Assembly: GCA_900753295.1 (NCBI GenBank)
Contig: CAADYQ010000195.1
Span: forward strand, 1 to 14,078
Source of the DNA: Clostridia bacterium
Lineage (GTDB): Bacteria > Bacillota > Clostridia > Oscillospirales > CAG-272
Reading direction: 5' to 3'
DNA: 14,078 nt
Within the stretch, counting starts at the first letter, position 1; every line of letters begins with the position of its first letter. The notes below the pieces were generated by a model. It worked only from the letters and a program-made list of their open reading frames with translations. It searched no databases and was not told the origin of the DNA. Positions 1 to 6,771 of this stretch are shown one piece after another. A program made the translations under genes and the position numbers.

Positions 1-297
1 AAAAAAGCCGCACTGCGCGAGGCGGAGCGGTGCGCCGCGGCGCTGCGCGGCAGAAAATATATTTCCGCGCGGCTTTTTTCGCTCGGATACAGCGGAGAAG
101 CCACCAACGACGCCGACGAATATCTTGATTCGGTCGATTTCCCCGCACTTTGCGCAAATTATATCGAAAAGAAATACGGCGGCGCGCTCCCGCACGAGCC
201 GCGCGAGCGCGACCGCGCAGTCGCCGCGCTCATGCGCCGTGGCTTTACCGGCTCCGATATACGCACGGCGGTGAAAATGCTGAACACGCCAAACTAA
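1..297 (+). CDS. recX: RecX-like regulatory protein, C-terminal part (5' end outside window)
   Basis: The frame is open from base 1 and ends at TAA 295-297, giving the last 98 residues of a protein whose start is upstream. Two helical repeats are visible, the second ending in a block reading MRRGFTGSDIRTAV near the C-terminus. That block matches the RecX pattern of an arginine-rich '(L/M)xRRGFxxxxI' helix closing each three-helix repeat. An 'IEKKYGG' block before it also fits. RecX binds RecA filaments and limits strand exchange in the cytoplasm. Base composition is GC-rich with many CGC, GCG and GCC codons, like the right half of the window and unlike the next gene. No terminator is seen after the stop; the following bases are AT-rich. 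The identity rests on family resemblance of a short C-terminal piece, so another small helical protein is possible. Confidence 0.7.
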   Translation, partial: KKAALREAERCAAALRGRKYISARLFSLGYSGEATNDADEYLDSVDFPALCANYIEKKYGGALPHEPRERDRAVAALMRRGFTGSDIRTAVKMLNTPN

Positions 298-444
298 AAC
301 TCAATAATTATTATTAACTAAAGCAGATAATAAAACTCACCCTGTCCCCCCAAAAAGTTATATCGTTTGTAATGACAAAAGGTGTGCTCTGTTGCAAGCC
401 CTTTGATTTTTTTGGAATTTGACAATGACATTCAGGAGGATGAT

Positions 445-2985
445 ATGAAAGGTTCGGAAACACGACTTGTAGCGTACATGCAAGGAGCGAACAATCGATT
501 TGTGATACCCGTATACCAGCGTAGTTACACTTGGAAAACCGAAAACTGCAAACAACTATTCGACGATCTGATAAAGGTTGTTCGCGAGCATAGAAAAAGT
601 CACTTCTTCGGCAGTATTGTCTCGGTTCACAATCCCGATGCGGAAGGAGGACATAACGAATTTTTGGTCATTGACGGTCAGCAAAGACTGACCACCGTTT
701 CTCTTTTACTGTTGGCGATGTATAACCTGATGAAAAAAGGCATTGTGGTCCCGGCAAAAGCATCATTGGGTGAACAGATATATGAAACTTACCTTGTGGA
801 TAAGTGGCAAGATGACGACACAAGAATCAAATTGAAGCCTGTAAAAGATGACAAAGAGGCGTTCGATCGTTTGTTTGGTGACGAGGCTGATTATATTAAT
901 GGGTCTAATCTGACCTCGAATTACAAATTCTTTTATGAGAGGATTCAAAAAGAAGAAATATCCGTTTCCGAGCTTTACGACGCTATATGTCGCTTGGAGA
1001 TCATCAGCATAACACTGAATCAGGATGACAACCCTCAACTGATTTTCGAGAGTTTGAATTCCACCGGCGTTGCTCTTAGTGAAGGGGACAAGATAAGAAA
1101 CTTTATTTTAATGGGACTTCCGTCCAAAGAGCAAAATGATTATTACGAAAAATATTGGAATAGAATTGAGCAATGCACAAATAACGATGTAAGCCTATTT
1201 GTTCGGGATTGGCTGAGTGTCAGACAACAGGCAACTCCCGCTATAAGTCGGATCTATTATACTTTTAAGCAGTACGTTTTTGATGAAAAGGCTGAAGCCG
1301 AGTCGTTGCTTACCGATTTGCTTTCCTACGCAAAGAGATATAGAGTACTATTACGCGGAGACAGTTGCAATAAGAGCTTAAATGCGTGCATTACACGTTT
1401 GAATCGGTTAGAAACGACCGTCACGCGTCCGTTTTTCCTTGAAGTCCTCAGACTCTATGACGATCAAAAGCTTACAAAAGATGAAGTTACGACAATTTTC
1501 CTGACAACGGAGACGTACTTGTTCCGCAGATCGATATGCGACCTCCCCACCAATACCCTGAACAAAATTTTTCTTACACTTCATAAAGACATCGTTCGTT
1601 TGGATGGGACAGAGGATGATTATGTGGCGAAATTCAAATATGTTTTGCTGTCAAAAAAAGAACGCGCAAGATTTCCGTTAGACAACGAGTTTGCGGAAGC
1701 ATTTGCTACCCGTCAGATATACCAAATGAACAGCAAAAACAAGGTTTATGTTCTCGAGCGGCTTGAAAACTATGGAACGATTGAAGATAAGGATATATAT
1801 CGGCACGTTGACGATGGCGAGTACAGCATTGAGCATATTATGCCGCAGCATCTTTCTAACGCATGGATCGATATGCTGGGAGAGAATTATATTACCATTC
1901 ATGAGGAATGGCTACATCGTATTGCCAACCTGACGCTGACTGCGTACAATTCCAAATACAGCAACAGTCCATTTTCCGAAAAGAAAACGATGGACCATGG
2001 CTTTATGGACAGCGGCATCCGTATGAATCAGGAGATCGCGCGTTATGAAAAATGGACAATAGACGAAATAAAAGACCGCAGCGAAAAGCTGACACAGCGC
2101 GCACTGACTATATGGCAACTTCCGACTACCGACTTTGCACCGGCAGAACAACCTATGGATACATATTCTCTTGACGATGATATTGATCTGAGCGGTCGGA
2201 TCATTGCGCGCTTTACTTTTCATAACGCTGAGCAGCCTGTTACAAGTTGGATTGAAATGTTTGAGTCGGTCGTGAGGTCACTCCATGCCGAAGACGAAAC
2301 TGTTCTTTCCAAGCTTGCTTATGGAGAAAGTGATAACGATATTGCCGTATATGTCAGCAATGACCCCGATAAACTACGCAGTGCCTGCCAGATCGGAAAT
2401 GGGCTTTACGTTGAAAAAAACACAAGCACGGCAATGAAACTGGCCATTCTTCGCAAATTGTTTAAGCTCTATGGAGTGGACCCGGCGGATTTGATTTTCA
2501 CTTTGCGCGATGAAACCGACGATTCTATCAGCACGGAATCCATCGGAGCACGTTTCGAATTGCGGCGGAAATATTGGACGTATGCCCTGAACATAATAAG
2601 ATCCGAAAACACCAACAGGATTTTTTCCAATGTCAATGCGTCAAAAGAAAACTGGATCAGTGGTTTCTTTGGGATCAGTGGGTTCAACATCAGTTGTGTT
2701 GCAAATTATGACTCAGCGAGAGTTGATCTGTACTTGGGAAACAAATCCAAAGAATACAACAAGAAAGCCTACGATAAGCTTCTGCCCTACAAGCAAGAAA
2801 TCGAATCCAAGCTTGACACCGCCTTGATCTGGCACAGGAACGATGATGCAAAATCATCAAAAATATCTGTGGTTTTGAATGGTGTAAGCATAGAAAACGA
2901 AAGCGATTGGTCTCGTATGGCAAAGTTCCATGCCGAATGGAGTAAAAAGTTTTATGATGTGATAGTGAGCCAATATATTTTATAA
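445..2985 (+). CDS. GmrSD/DUF262-DUF1524 type IV restriction endonuclease-like protein with C-terminal DUF4268-like region
   Basis: This is a probable defence nuclease of the single-polypeptide GmrSD type. The N-terminal DUF262 (GmrS-like, NTPase) part shows IPVYQRSYTW (about residues 21-30), FFGSIV (54-59) and the hallmark DGQQRLTT (77-84). The DUF1524 (GmrD-like, HNH nuclease) part shows EHIMPQH (463-469) followed by NLTLTAYNSKYSNSPF. The last ~145 residues (from about 703, FELRRKYWTYAL) resemble the DUF4268 domain that often ends such proteins. Characterised relatives (GmrSD, SspE, BrxU) cut phage DNA with modified bases or act beside DNA-modification systems; the target here is unknown. 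The start at 445 is chosen because AGGAGG (434-439) lies 5 bases upstream; the frame stays open to an upstream ATG at 382 without a good ribosome site. Codon use (AGA, TTT, AAA) and composition are much more AT-rich than the flanks, suggesting transfer. No partner gene or clear promoter was found. Confidence 0.88.
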   Translation: MKGSETRLVAYMQGANNRFVIPVYQRSYTWKTENCKQLFDDLIKVVREHRKSHFFGSIVSVHNPDAEGGHNEFLVIDGQQRLTTVSLLLLAMYNLMKKGIVVPAKASLGEQIYETYLVDKWQDDDTRIKLKPVKDDKEAFDRLFGDEADYINGSNLTSNYKFFYERIQKEEISVSELYDAICRLEIISITLNQDDNPQLIFESLNSTGVALSEGDKIRNFILMGLPSKEQNDYYEKYWNRIEQCTNNDVSLFVRDWLSVRQQATPAISRIYYTFKQYVFDEKAEAESLLTDLLSYAKRYRVLLRGDSCNKSLNACITRLNRLETTVTRPFFLEVLRLYDDQKLTKDEVTTIFLTTETYLFRRSICDLPTNTLNKIFLTLHKDIVRLDGTEDDYVAKFKYVLLSKKERARFPLDNEFAEAFATRQIYQMNSKNKVYVLERLENYGTIEDKDIYRHVDDGEYSIEHIMPQHLSNAWIDMLGENYITIHEEWLHRIANLTLTAYNSKYSNSPFSEKKTMDHGFMDSGIRMNQEIARYEKWTIDEIKDRSEKLTQRALTIWQLPTTDFAPAEQPMDTYSLDDDIDLSGRIIARFTFHNAEQPVTSWIEMFESVVRSLHAEDETVLSKLAYGESDNDIAVYVSNDPDKLRSACQIGNGLYVEKNTSTAMKLAILRKLFKLYGVDPADLIFTLRDETDDSISTESIGARFELRRKYWTYALNIIRSENTNRIFSNVNASKENWISGFFGISGFNISCVANYDSARVDLYLGNKSKEYNKKAYDKLLPYKQEIESKLDTALIWHRNDDAKSSKISVVLNGVSIENESDWSRMAKFHAEWSKKFYDVIVSQYIL

Positions 2986-3108
2986 AATCATACGGTAGTT
3001 TGGCGAAAAAAGTACCACTCATAATCAACGTCTTTTCGCTTGGGCATTTTTGACTTTTACTAATCATATGGAATAATTCGTCAGCGAAATAAATGTTTTT
3101 AGCTAATT

Positions 3109-3150
3109 AGCAATGAGGCTTTCGCGCTAATGTGCGAAAGCCTCATTGCT
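3109..3150. terminator. Strong hairpin between convergent genes, probable bidirectional terminator
   Basis: AGCAATGAGGCTTTCGC (3109-3125) pairs perfectly with 3134-3150. Inside it, a G-T and a C-G pair can close a TAAT tetraloop. It sits 6 bases beyond the stop of the minus-strand phosphorylase and about 120 bases beyond the stop of the plus-strand DUF262 gene. On the plus strand it is followed by ATAATTTTAATTT, a moderate U-tract; on the minus strand the tail is poorer in T. The 2986-3108 stretch before it is AT-rich and has no gene that I can support. Confidence 0.75.
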
Positions 3151-3156
3151 ATAATT

Positions 3157-3927
3157 TTAATTTCGCTCCGCGGCGCGGTATGCAAGCTCAAGCGCGACGT
3201 AAAAATGCGAAAGTCTCTCGTCGTGCGGCATATCGGAAAGATATGAGCTTTCCCAGCTCGCGGCGTCGAGGTTATCGGCGCGGTAAAGGAAGTTATAAAG
3301 CTCCAATCCGTAAAAGTCCGCGACCGCCTGCACCGCGCTGACCTCCATTTCGACCGCTATGCAGCCCTCCGCGCGGCGGCGGGCGCAAAGCAGGTCGGTC
3401 TCGCGGTAAAACGCGTCGGTCGTCCATGTTCTGCCGGTGACATATCCTACCCCGAGCGAATCGAGCGCCGAGGCGACAAATGCGTGATTTTTCACCTCGA
3501 TATAGTCGGCGGGCGGCGCGTAGTGGTAGCTCATGCCCTCGTCACGGTATGCGTGCGTGGGGACGATCAGCTTTCCCGGCGCGATCGACGAATCAAGCCC
3601 ACCGCAGGAGCCGAACATGACGAACTTGCGGCAGGAATAAACATAGCTTATCTCCTCGGCGAGCGTCGCCGTGATCGGCGCTCCGACGGTCGTCTTCACA
3701 ATGCCGATATTCGTGCCGCAGACACGGTAGACCGGAAAATAGCACGCAACGCACCTGACGCGGTCGGCTTCAAGCAGTTCGACCACTCCGTCGCCGATAA
3801 GCGCGTCCATGATCTTCTGCGAAAAATTTATCACGCAGACGTCAAGAGCATACGGGCTTTTCCGGTACGAATCGGCGGGCGTTATCAGCGGCTTGCCGAC
3901 GGGATCGAAGGAATCTGTTATGCTCAT
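3157..3927 (-). CDS. Nucleoside phosphorylase (PNP/uridine phosphorylase superfamily)
   Basis: A 256-residue cytoplasmic enzyme expected to cleave a nucleoside with phosphate into a base and a pentose-1-phosphate (salvage). Family marks in order are: a glycine-rich TTVGAPITATLAEE block (about 79-92) of the kind that contacts phosphate; FGSCGGL (105-111); VPTHAYRDEG with Arg128 and Glu130; and the VEMEVSAV motif (192-199), whose Met-Glu pair binds the ribose in this superfamily. Length is normal for the PNP_UDP_1 family. I cannot separate uridine phosphorylase from purine or methylthioadenosine-type enzymes, and a hydrolytic nucleosidase role is possible. The start is supported by AGAGGAG 7 bases upstream. 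It is the second gene of a minus-strand pair, 31 bases after the hydrolase, and is followed at once by the 3109-3150 hairpin. Confidence 0.85.
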   Translation of the reverse strand: MSITDSFDPVGKPLITPADSYRKSPYALDVCVINFSQKIMDALIGDGVVELLEADRVRCVACYFPVYRVCGTNIGIVKTTVGAPITATLAEEISYVYSCRKFVMFGSCGGLDSSIAPGKLIVPTHAYRDEGMSYHYAPPADYIEVKNHAFVASALDSLGVGYVTGRTWTTDAFYRETDLLCARRRAEGCIAVEMEVSAVQAVADFYGLELYNFLYRADNLDAASWESSYLSDMPHDERLSHFYVALELAYRAAERN

Positions 3928-3958
3928 GGTCCCACTCCTCTTACGTGTGGTCTTGTTA

Positions 3959-4819
3959 TCAGAATTCCTTTGCCCACTTCACGGCAAGGTCGATCCAGCA
4001 CTCGGCGTGCGGCATGAGGCTTGCGGGATTCTGAGAGTATGTGAACTCGTTGCAAAGCGACAGACCGTGCTTTCCGGCGGGGAAAACATGAAGCTCGAAC
4101 GGGACCTTATGCGCGGAAAGCGCCGCGGCGTACATCAGCGAATTTTCCACCGGCACGGTGGTATCGGTCGCCGTGTGCCAGATGAACGCAGGCGCGGTCG
4201 TGTCATCGACATGGCGCTCAAGCGAAAAGCGCTCTATGTCCTCATCGGTAAGCTCGTTGTGGCCCGAGAAATTCTTCACCGAGCCCTTGTGCGCCTTGTC
4301 ACCGCCGGTGATGACGGGGTAGCAAAGGATAGTTCCGTCGGGGCGGTTTATCCCCTCGGGGCATTCGCCGGCGCTGACACCTATCGCGTCGCGCACCTCG
4401 GGAATATTCCAGAGCGTGCCCGCCGATGCTGCAACGTGTCCTCCGGCGGAAAAGCCGAGAATAAACACCTTTGACGGATCAGTGCCGTATTCCTCGGCAT
4501 GGTCGCGCACAAATTTTATGGCAAGTCCTGCCTCGATGAGCGGAGCATATCCCACAGCGCCCGCGCTCGTTTCGGTTTTCTGCTGTCCCACGGTGTAGCG
4601 GAGCAGAAAAACGTTCATGTTTTTGGCAAGGAACTGCATCACAATGGGTTCAGCCTCGCGGTCGGAGAGGAAATGGTATCCTCCGCCGGGGCAGACCACG
4701 ACTGCGCGGCGCGGCGCGAGCTTCAGCTCTGGCGTGTTGTCAACTATGTACGCGGTTATCGTTGCACCGCGCGTTGCACCGCGGTAATCGGGTGAAAGTT
4801 CAAATGTTTTGTTTATCAT
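3959..4819 (-). CDS. Alpha/beta hydrolase, carboxylesterase-type (BD-FAE / acetylxylan esterase-like)
   Basis: A 286-residue esterase-like protein. Visible are an oxyanion-hole segment VVCPGGGYHFLSDRE (about 41-55), the nucleophile elbow GFSAG (Ser124, residues 122-126), an acid in HTATDTTVP (Asp219) and the catalytic His in GKHGLSL (His251), all in the usual order. Similar gut-bacterial enzymes remove acetyl or other acyl groups from plant polysaccharides or small esters; the substrate here cannot be read from sequence. No signal peptide is evident (N-terminus MINKTFELSPDYRG), so it probably acts in the cytoplasm. An AGGGAG ribosome site lies about 9 bases before the ATG. It is first in a two-gene minus-strand operon with the nucleoside phosphorylase, under the promoter at 4883-4911. 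That pairing is not one I recognise as a pathway. Confidence 0.85.
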   Translation of the reverse strand: MINKTFELSPDYRGATRGATITAYIVDNTPELKLAPRRAVVVCPGGGYHFLSDREAEPIVMQFLAKNMNVFLLRYTVGQQKTETSAGAVGYAPLIEAGLAIKFVRDHAEEYGTDPSKVFILGFSAGGHVAASAGTLWNIPEVRDAIGVSAGECPEGINRPDGTILCYPVITGGDKAHKGSVKNFSGHNELTDEDIERFSLERHVDDTTAPAFIWHTATDTTVPVENSLMYAAALSAHKVPFELHVFPAGKHGLSLCNEFTYSQNPASLMPHAECWIDLAVKWAKEF

Positions 4820-4882
4820 GATGGCGTCTCCCTTTTCGTGACCTTGGCTGTGCCTGTGCTTTCTGTGTCACCTTTTGAGAAT

Positions 4883-4922
4883 ATTATATCACCCCGCGGC
4901 ATTCTTTGCAATGGCTGCGGGG
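4883..4922 (-). promoter_or_regulatory. Promoter of the hydrolase-phosphorylase operon with an inverted repeat over the spacer
   Basis: On the minus strand TTGCAA (4911-4906), a 17-base spacer and TATAAT (4888-4883) form a good sigma-A promoter, with TGA just before the -10 as an extended element. An inverted repeat CCCCGCGGC (4892-4900) / GCTGCGGGG (4914-4922), 9 pairs with one G-T, brackets the -35 box and part of the spacer. It could be an operator, or the terminator of the upstream XRE gene placed tightly on top of this promoter. No T-run follows the hairpin on the minus strand, which favours the operator reading. Confidence 0.65.
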
Positions 4923-4957
4923 AGCTTTTCGATAAATTTTTCCGTATCGACCGCCGA

Positions 4958-5281
4958 TCAGCCGCCGATATCTATCATCGCGTCGATTATCTTTTCAAGC
5001 AGTGGCAGCTGACTGTCATCGACAAGTGTGAGCTTGCCCGCCACCTTGTGCCTGCGGTCCCCGTCCGGATCCGCCGCGCCGAGCAATATATGGTCCGGCG
5101 TGGTGTCGAGCGCTTCGCACAGTCGCAGGATCACCTCAATGCTCGGTATCGAATATGCTCTTTCTATATTTGATATATACTTATCGCTCAGCGAGGCACG
5201 CTCGGCAAGCTCGCACTGACGCAGACCGAGCGCTCTTCTGCGCTCGGCAAGCCGCCGTCCGATAAGAGTATAATCAGTCAT
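4958..5281 (-). CDS. XRE-family helix-turn-helix regulator
   Basis: A 107-residue DNA-binding protein. Residues ~6-63 form a HTH_3/Cro-type domain: IGRRLAERRRALGLRQCELA, then a recognition-helix region LSDKYISNIERAYSIPSIEV and the usual LRLCEALDTTPDHIL closing helices. The C-terminal ~40 residues carry no recognisable sensor domain, only a helical segment (LPLLEKIIDAMIDI) that may help dimerise. An AGAGGA ribosome site is 7-8 bases before the start. It is divergent from the TM2-patatin operon, the classic arrangement for a local repressor. The palindromes in the shared 340-base interval are candidate binding sites. Target and signal are inferred from layout only. Confidence 0.88.
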   Translation of the reverse strand: MTDYTLIGRRLAERRRALGLRQCELAERASLSDKYISNIERAYSIPSIEVILRLCEALDTTPDHILLGAADPDGDRRHKVAGKLTLVDDSQLPLLEKIIDAMIDIGG

Positions 5282-5284
5282 GGA

Positions 5285-5379
5285 ATTATCCTCTTTCCGT
5301 TTGATTTTATGACCTGTCCGTCAAGTTATATTATAAATATTCACCCGCAAAAATAAACCCACCCAAAGAGGATAATCCT
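5285..5379. repeat. Inverted 12-bp pair (AAAGAGGATAAT), possible regulator sites
   Basis: ATTATCCTCTTT at 5285-5296 and AAAGAGGATAAT at 5365-5376 are exact inverted copies, 68 bases apart. The first copy contains the ribosome site of the XRE gene on the minus strand. The second extends to AGGATAATCCT (5369-5379), a perfect palindrome around a central A, and the first to the near-palindrome AGGATAATTCC. Two similar symmetrical sites flanking the regulator's likely promoter are what an autoregulated XRE protein might use. The alternative is that one is simply a ribosome site and the match is chance. Confidence 0.4.
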
Positions 5380-5507
5380 ATTTGTAATACCTTAAAATTA
5401 AACTACACGTTCCACGCCCCGACTTACAGTGCGATTTTTTCGTGACATGTGACAAAAAATGCGCCTCTAATTCACACTCTGTTTGTGTGAATCCATAATT
5501 CTTATTA

Positions 5508-5527
5508 CAAGTAGATTAATCTACTTG
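5508..5527. promoter_or_regulatory. Perfect 20-bp palindrome overlapping the -35 box (candidate operator)
   Basis: CAAGTAGATTAATCTACTTG is its own reverse complement over all 20 bases. Its last three bases are the first three of the TTGACA -35 box (5525-5530) of the TM2-patatin operon, so a bound protein would block RNA polymerase. The divergent XRE regulator is the obvious candidate. The same half-site is not seen elsewhere in the window. Confidence 0.75.
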
Positions 5528-5553
5528 ACATTTGAATTCTCCTATGATATAAT
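5525..5553 (+). promoter_or_regulatory. Consensus sigma-A promoter of the TM2-patatin operon
   Basis: TTGACA (5525-5530), a 17-base spacer and TATAAT (5548-5553), with TG at 5545-5546 giving an extended -10. All twelve core bases are consensus, so it should be very strong unless repressed, fitting the overlapping palindrome. Transcription would begin near 5560, leaving a leader of about 60 bases. Confidence 0.9.
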
Positions 5554-5620
5554 ACAAATTAAACAGGCAGACGGAGCAAAAAAATAATTACGCCTGTAAC
5601 AGAAAGGATCGGTATTATTC

Positions 5621-5875
5621 ATGGAAAACAACAACATCAACGCCACGGTAACGGTAAAAACCGAAGGAGCGGTATCTCCAAAATCCAAGGGAACGGCTGC
5701 TGTCTTATGTTTTTTCCTCGGCGGGCTCGGCGTACATCGGTTTTATACGGGCAAAATAGGCACGGGCATTCTGTGGCTCTGCACTCTCGGCCTTGCAGGT
5801 GTCGGCATGATCGTGGATTTCATCATGATCCTTTGCGGGTCATTCAAAGACTCAGATGGTCTGCCGCTGAAATGA
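5621..5875 (+). CDS. TM2-domain membrane protein
   Basis: An 84-residue protein with a polar N-terminal ~20 residues, then a TM2 domain (about 22-73): KSKGTAAVLCFFLGGLGVHR, the family signature HRFYTGK (39-45), and a second membrane helix with the conserved Asp of GMIVDFIMIL (Asp66). TM2 proteins are two-helix inner-membrane hairpins of largely unknown role. The ribosome site AGAAAGGA (5601-5608) lies about 12 bases before the ATG, a slightly long gap. It is the first gene of an operon with a patatin-like lipase (32 bases downstream) and a membrane micropeptide, under the strong promoter with the palindromic operator. The context suggests a membrane function, perhaps presenting lipid or recruiting the lipase; that is inference. 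Confidence 0.9.
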   Translation: MENNNINATVTVKTEGAVSPKSKGTAAVLCFFLGGLGVHRFYTGKIGTGILWLCTLGLAGVGMIVDFIMILCGSFKDSDGLPLK

Positions 5876-5907
5876 TCCCGGGATCGCGCAGCTGCCGTTA
5901 AAAGATC

Positions 5908-6771
5908 ATGAGGATCGGGCTTGTTCTGTCCGGGGGCTTTCTCAAGGGAGCGTATCAGGTAGGGGCGCTTCGCGCGCTCGCGGAAAATCCGCTTGCCGCC
6001 GATATCTCATGCATAAGCGCAGCATCGATAGGTGCGATAAACGCGTATGCGTACATGACGGGAAAGCTTGACCGCATCGAGGCGCTCTGGCGGTCGGTCA
6101 GGGGCGACGCGCGGTGCAGCGTGCGGCAAATAATGAAAAACGGTTATTTTGACCGGGCGTTTGCGTCGCTTTACAGCAAAAGCGACACCTTTCGGTGCCG
6201 CTTCAGCTTTCCGCTCGTCGATCTCGGCGCACGCAAGCTGATATATTGGGATTTTTCAAACGGCGACGACGACGCGCGGGATTATCTGCGCGCAAGCATT
6301 GCGCTTCCGTTCTGCAGCGCGCCCGTTCACATCGGTGACAGGGATTTTTACGACGGCGGTCTTGTGGACAACATCCCGCTCGGTCCCCTGTGCCGCGAGC
6401 AGCTCGACATAACGATATGCATTTACTTTGACAAGTACAACTACATATTCAACGATCCCGAGCAGGACGCACGCATAATGAAGGTGACTTTTGCCGACAG
6501 CAGTGTGCTGCGCACCTCTTTTTATTACGATACGGCACGCATCGAAAAAATGATCGGCGACGGGTACCGCCGTATGTCGGAGGCGCTGCGGTGGATATCG
6601 GACGGGGCGGGTAAGACCGTGGCGATAGACCGCAGGATAGCCGAATGGAATGAGCAAAACATCAATATGCACCAGCCGCGCATAAACAGCGATGTCGTGA
6701 TAAGCAATCTCAACCGACTGACATCGGTGCTTGCGCGCCGCGGGAAAGGAAGCCAAGGAGAATTAAGATGA
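5908..6771 (+). CDS. Patatin-like phospholipase
   Basis: A 287-residue lipid acyl hydrolase of the patatin family, which uses a Ser-Asp dyad. The oxyanion loop is SGGFLKGAYQVGALRAL (about 8-24), the nucleophile elbow SAASIGAINAY carries Ser40, and the dyad partner is in FYDGGLVDNIPLGPL (Asp149 in DGG). The elbow reads A-A-S-I-G, so the first Gly of the usual GxSxG is Ala. No signal peptide or membrane helix is seen, so it acts from the cytoplasm, presumably on membrane phospholipids. The start gives the typical patatin N-terminus (MRIGLVLSGG) but has only a weak ribosome site, suggesting coupling to the TM2 gene. Its stop overlaps the next start (ATGA). Patatins occur both in housekeeping lipid turnover and as membrane-attacking effectors in phage defence; the sequence does not decide. 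Confidence 0.92.
   Translation: MRIGLVLSGGFLKGAYQVGALRALAENPLAADISCISAASIGAINAYAYMTGKLDRIEALWRSVRGDARCSVRQIMKNGYFDRAFASLYSKSDTFRCRFSFPLVDLGARKLIYWDFSNGDDDARDYLRASIALPFCSAPVHIGDRDFYDGGLVDNIPLGPLCREQLDITICIYFDKYNYIFNDPEQDARIMKVTFADSSVLRTSFYYDTARIEKMIGDGYRRMSEALRWISDGAGKTVAIDRRIAEWNEQNINMHQPRINSDVVISNLNRLTSVLARRGKGSQGELR

Larger units (their letters stand above)
5282..5620. other. Divergent regulatory interval between the XRE gene and the TM2-patatin operon
   Basis: There is no gene in these 339 bases; they are AT-rich and dense in symmetrical sites. Leftwards, a TATAAT on the minus strand (5335-5330) could be the -10 of the XRE gene, but no good -35 lies 16-18 bases before it. Rightwards, the consensus promoter 5525-5553 serves the TM2 operon. 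Symmetry elements are the AGGATAAT pair (5285-5296 and 5365-5379), ATTCACAC/GTGTGAAT (5470-5477 / 5485-5492), the 20-bp palindrome 5508-5527, and ACAGGC/GCCTGT (5563-5568 / 5592-5597) in the leader just before the ribosome site. A direct GTGACAT-GTGACA repeat is at 5442-5454. Confidence 0.7.

Noticed and set aside
382..444. Upstream in-frame ATG adding 21 residues to the DUF262 protein
   Set aside because: The ATG at 445 has AGGAGG 5 bases upstream; the one at 382 has no comparable site and adds an unrelated leader.
298..3156. Direct repeats (attachment-site type) flanking the DUF262 gene
   Set aside because: Only short AT-rich similarities such as TTAACTAAAGC versus TTAGCTAATTAGC are present; these are within chance for AT-rich sequence.
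3484..4474. Plus-strand open frames opposite the phosphorylase and hydrolase genes
   Set aside because: They are antisense to two enzymes with clear catalytic motifs and show no family pattern or ribosome site.
5437..5460. FNR/CRP-like site around GTGACATGTGACA
   Set aside because: The symmetry is broken (a direct rather than inverted repeat) and it is far from both promoters' usual activator positions.
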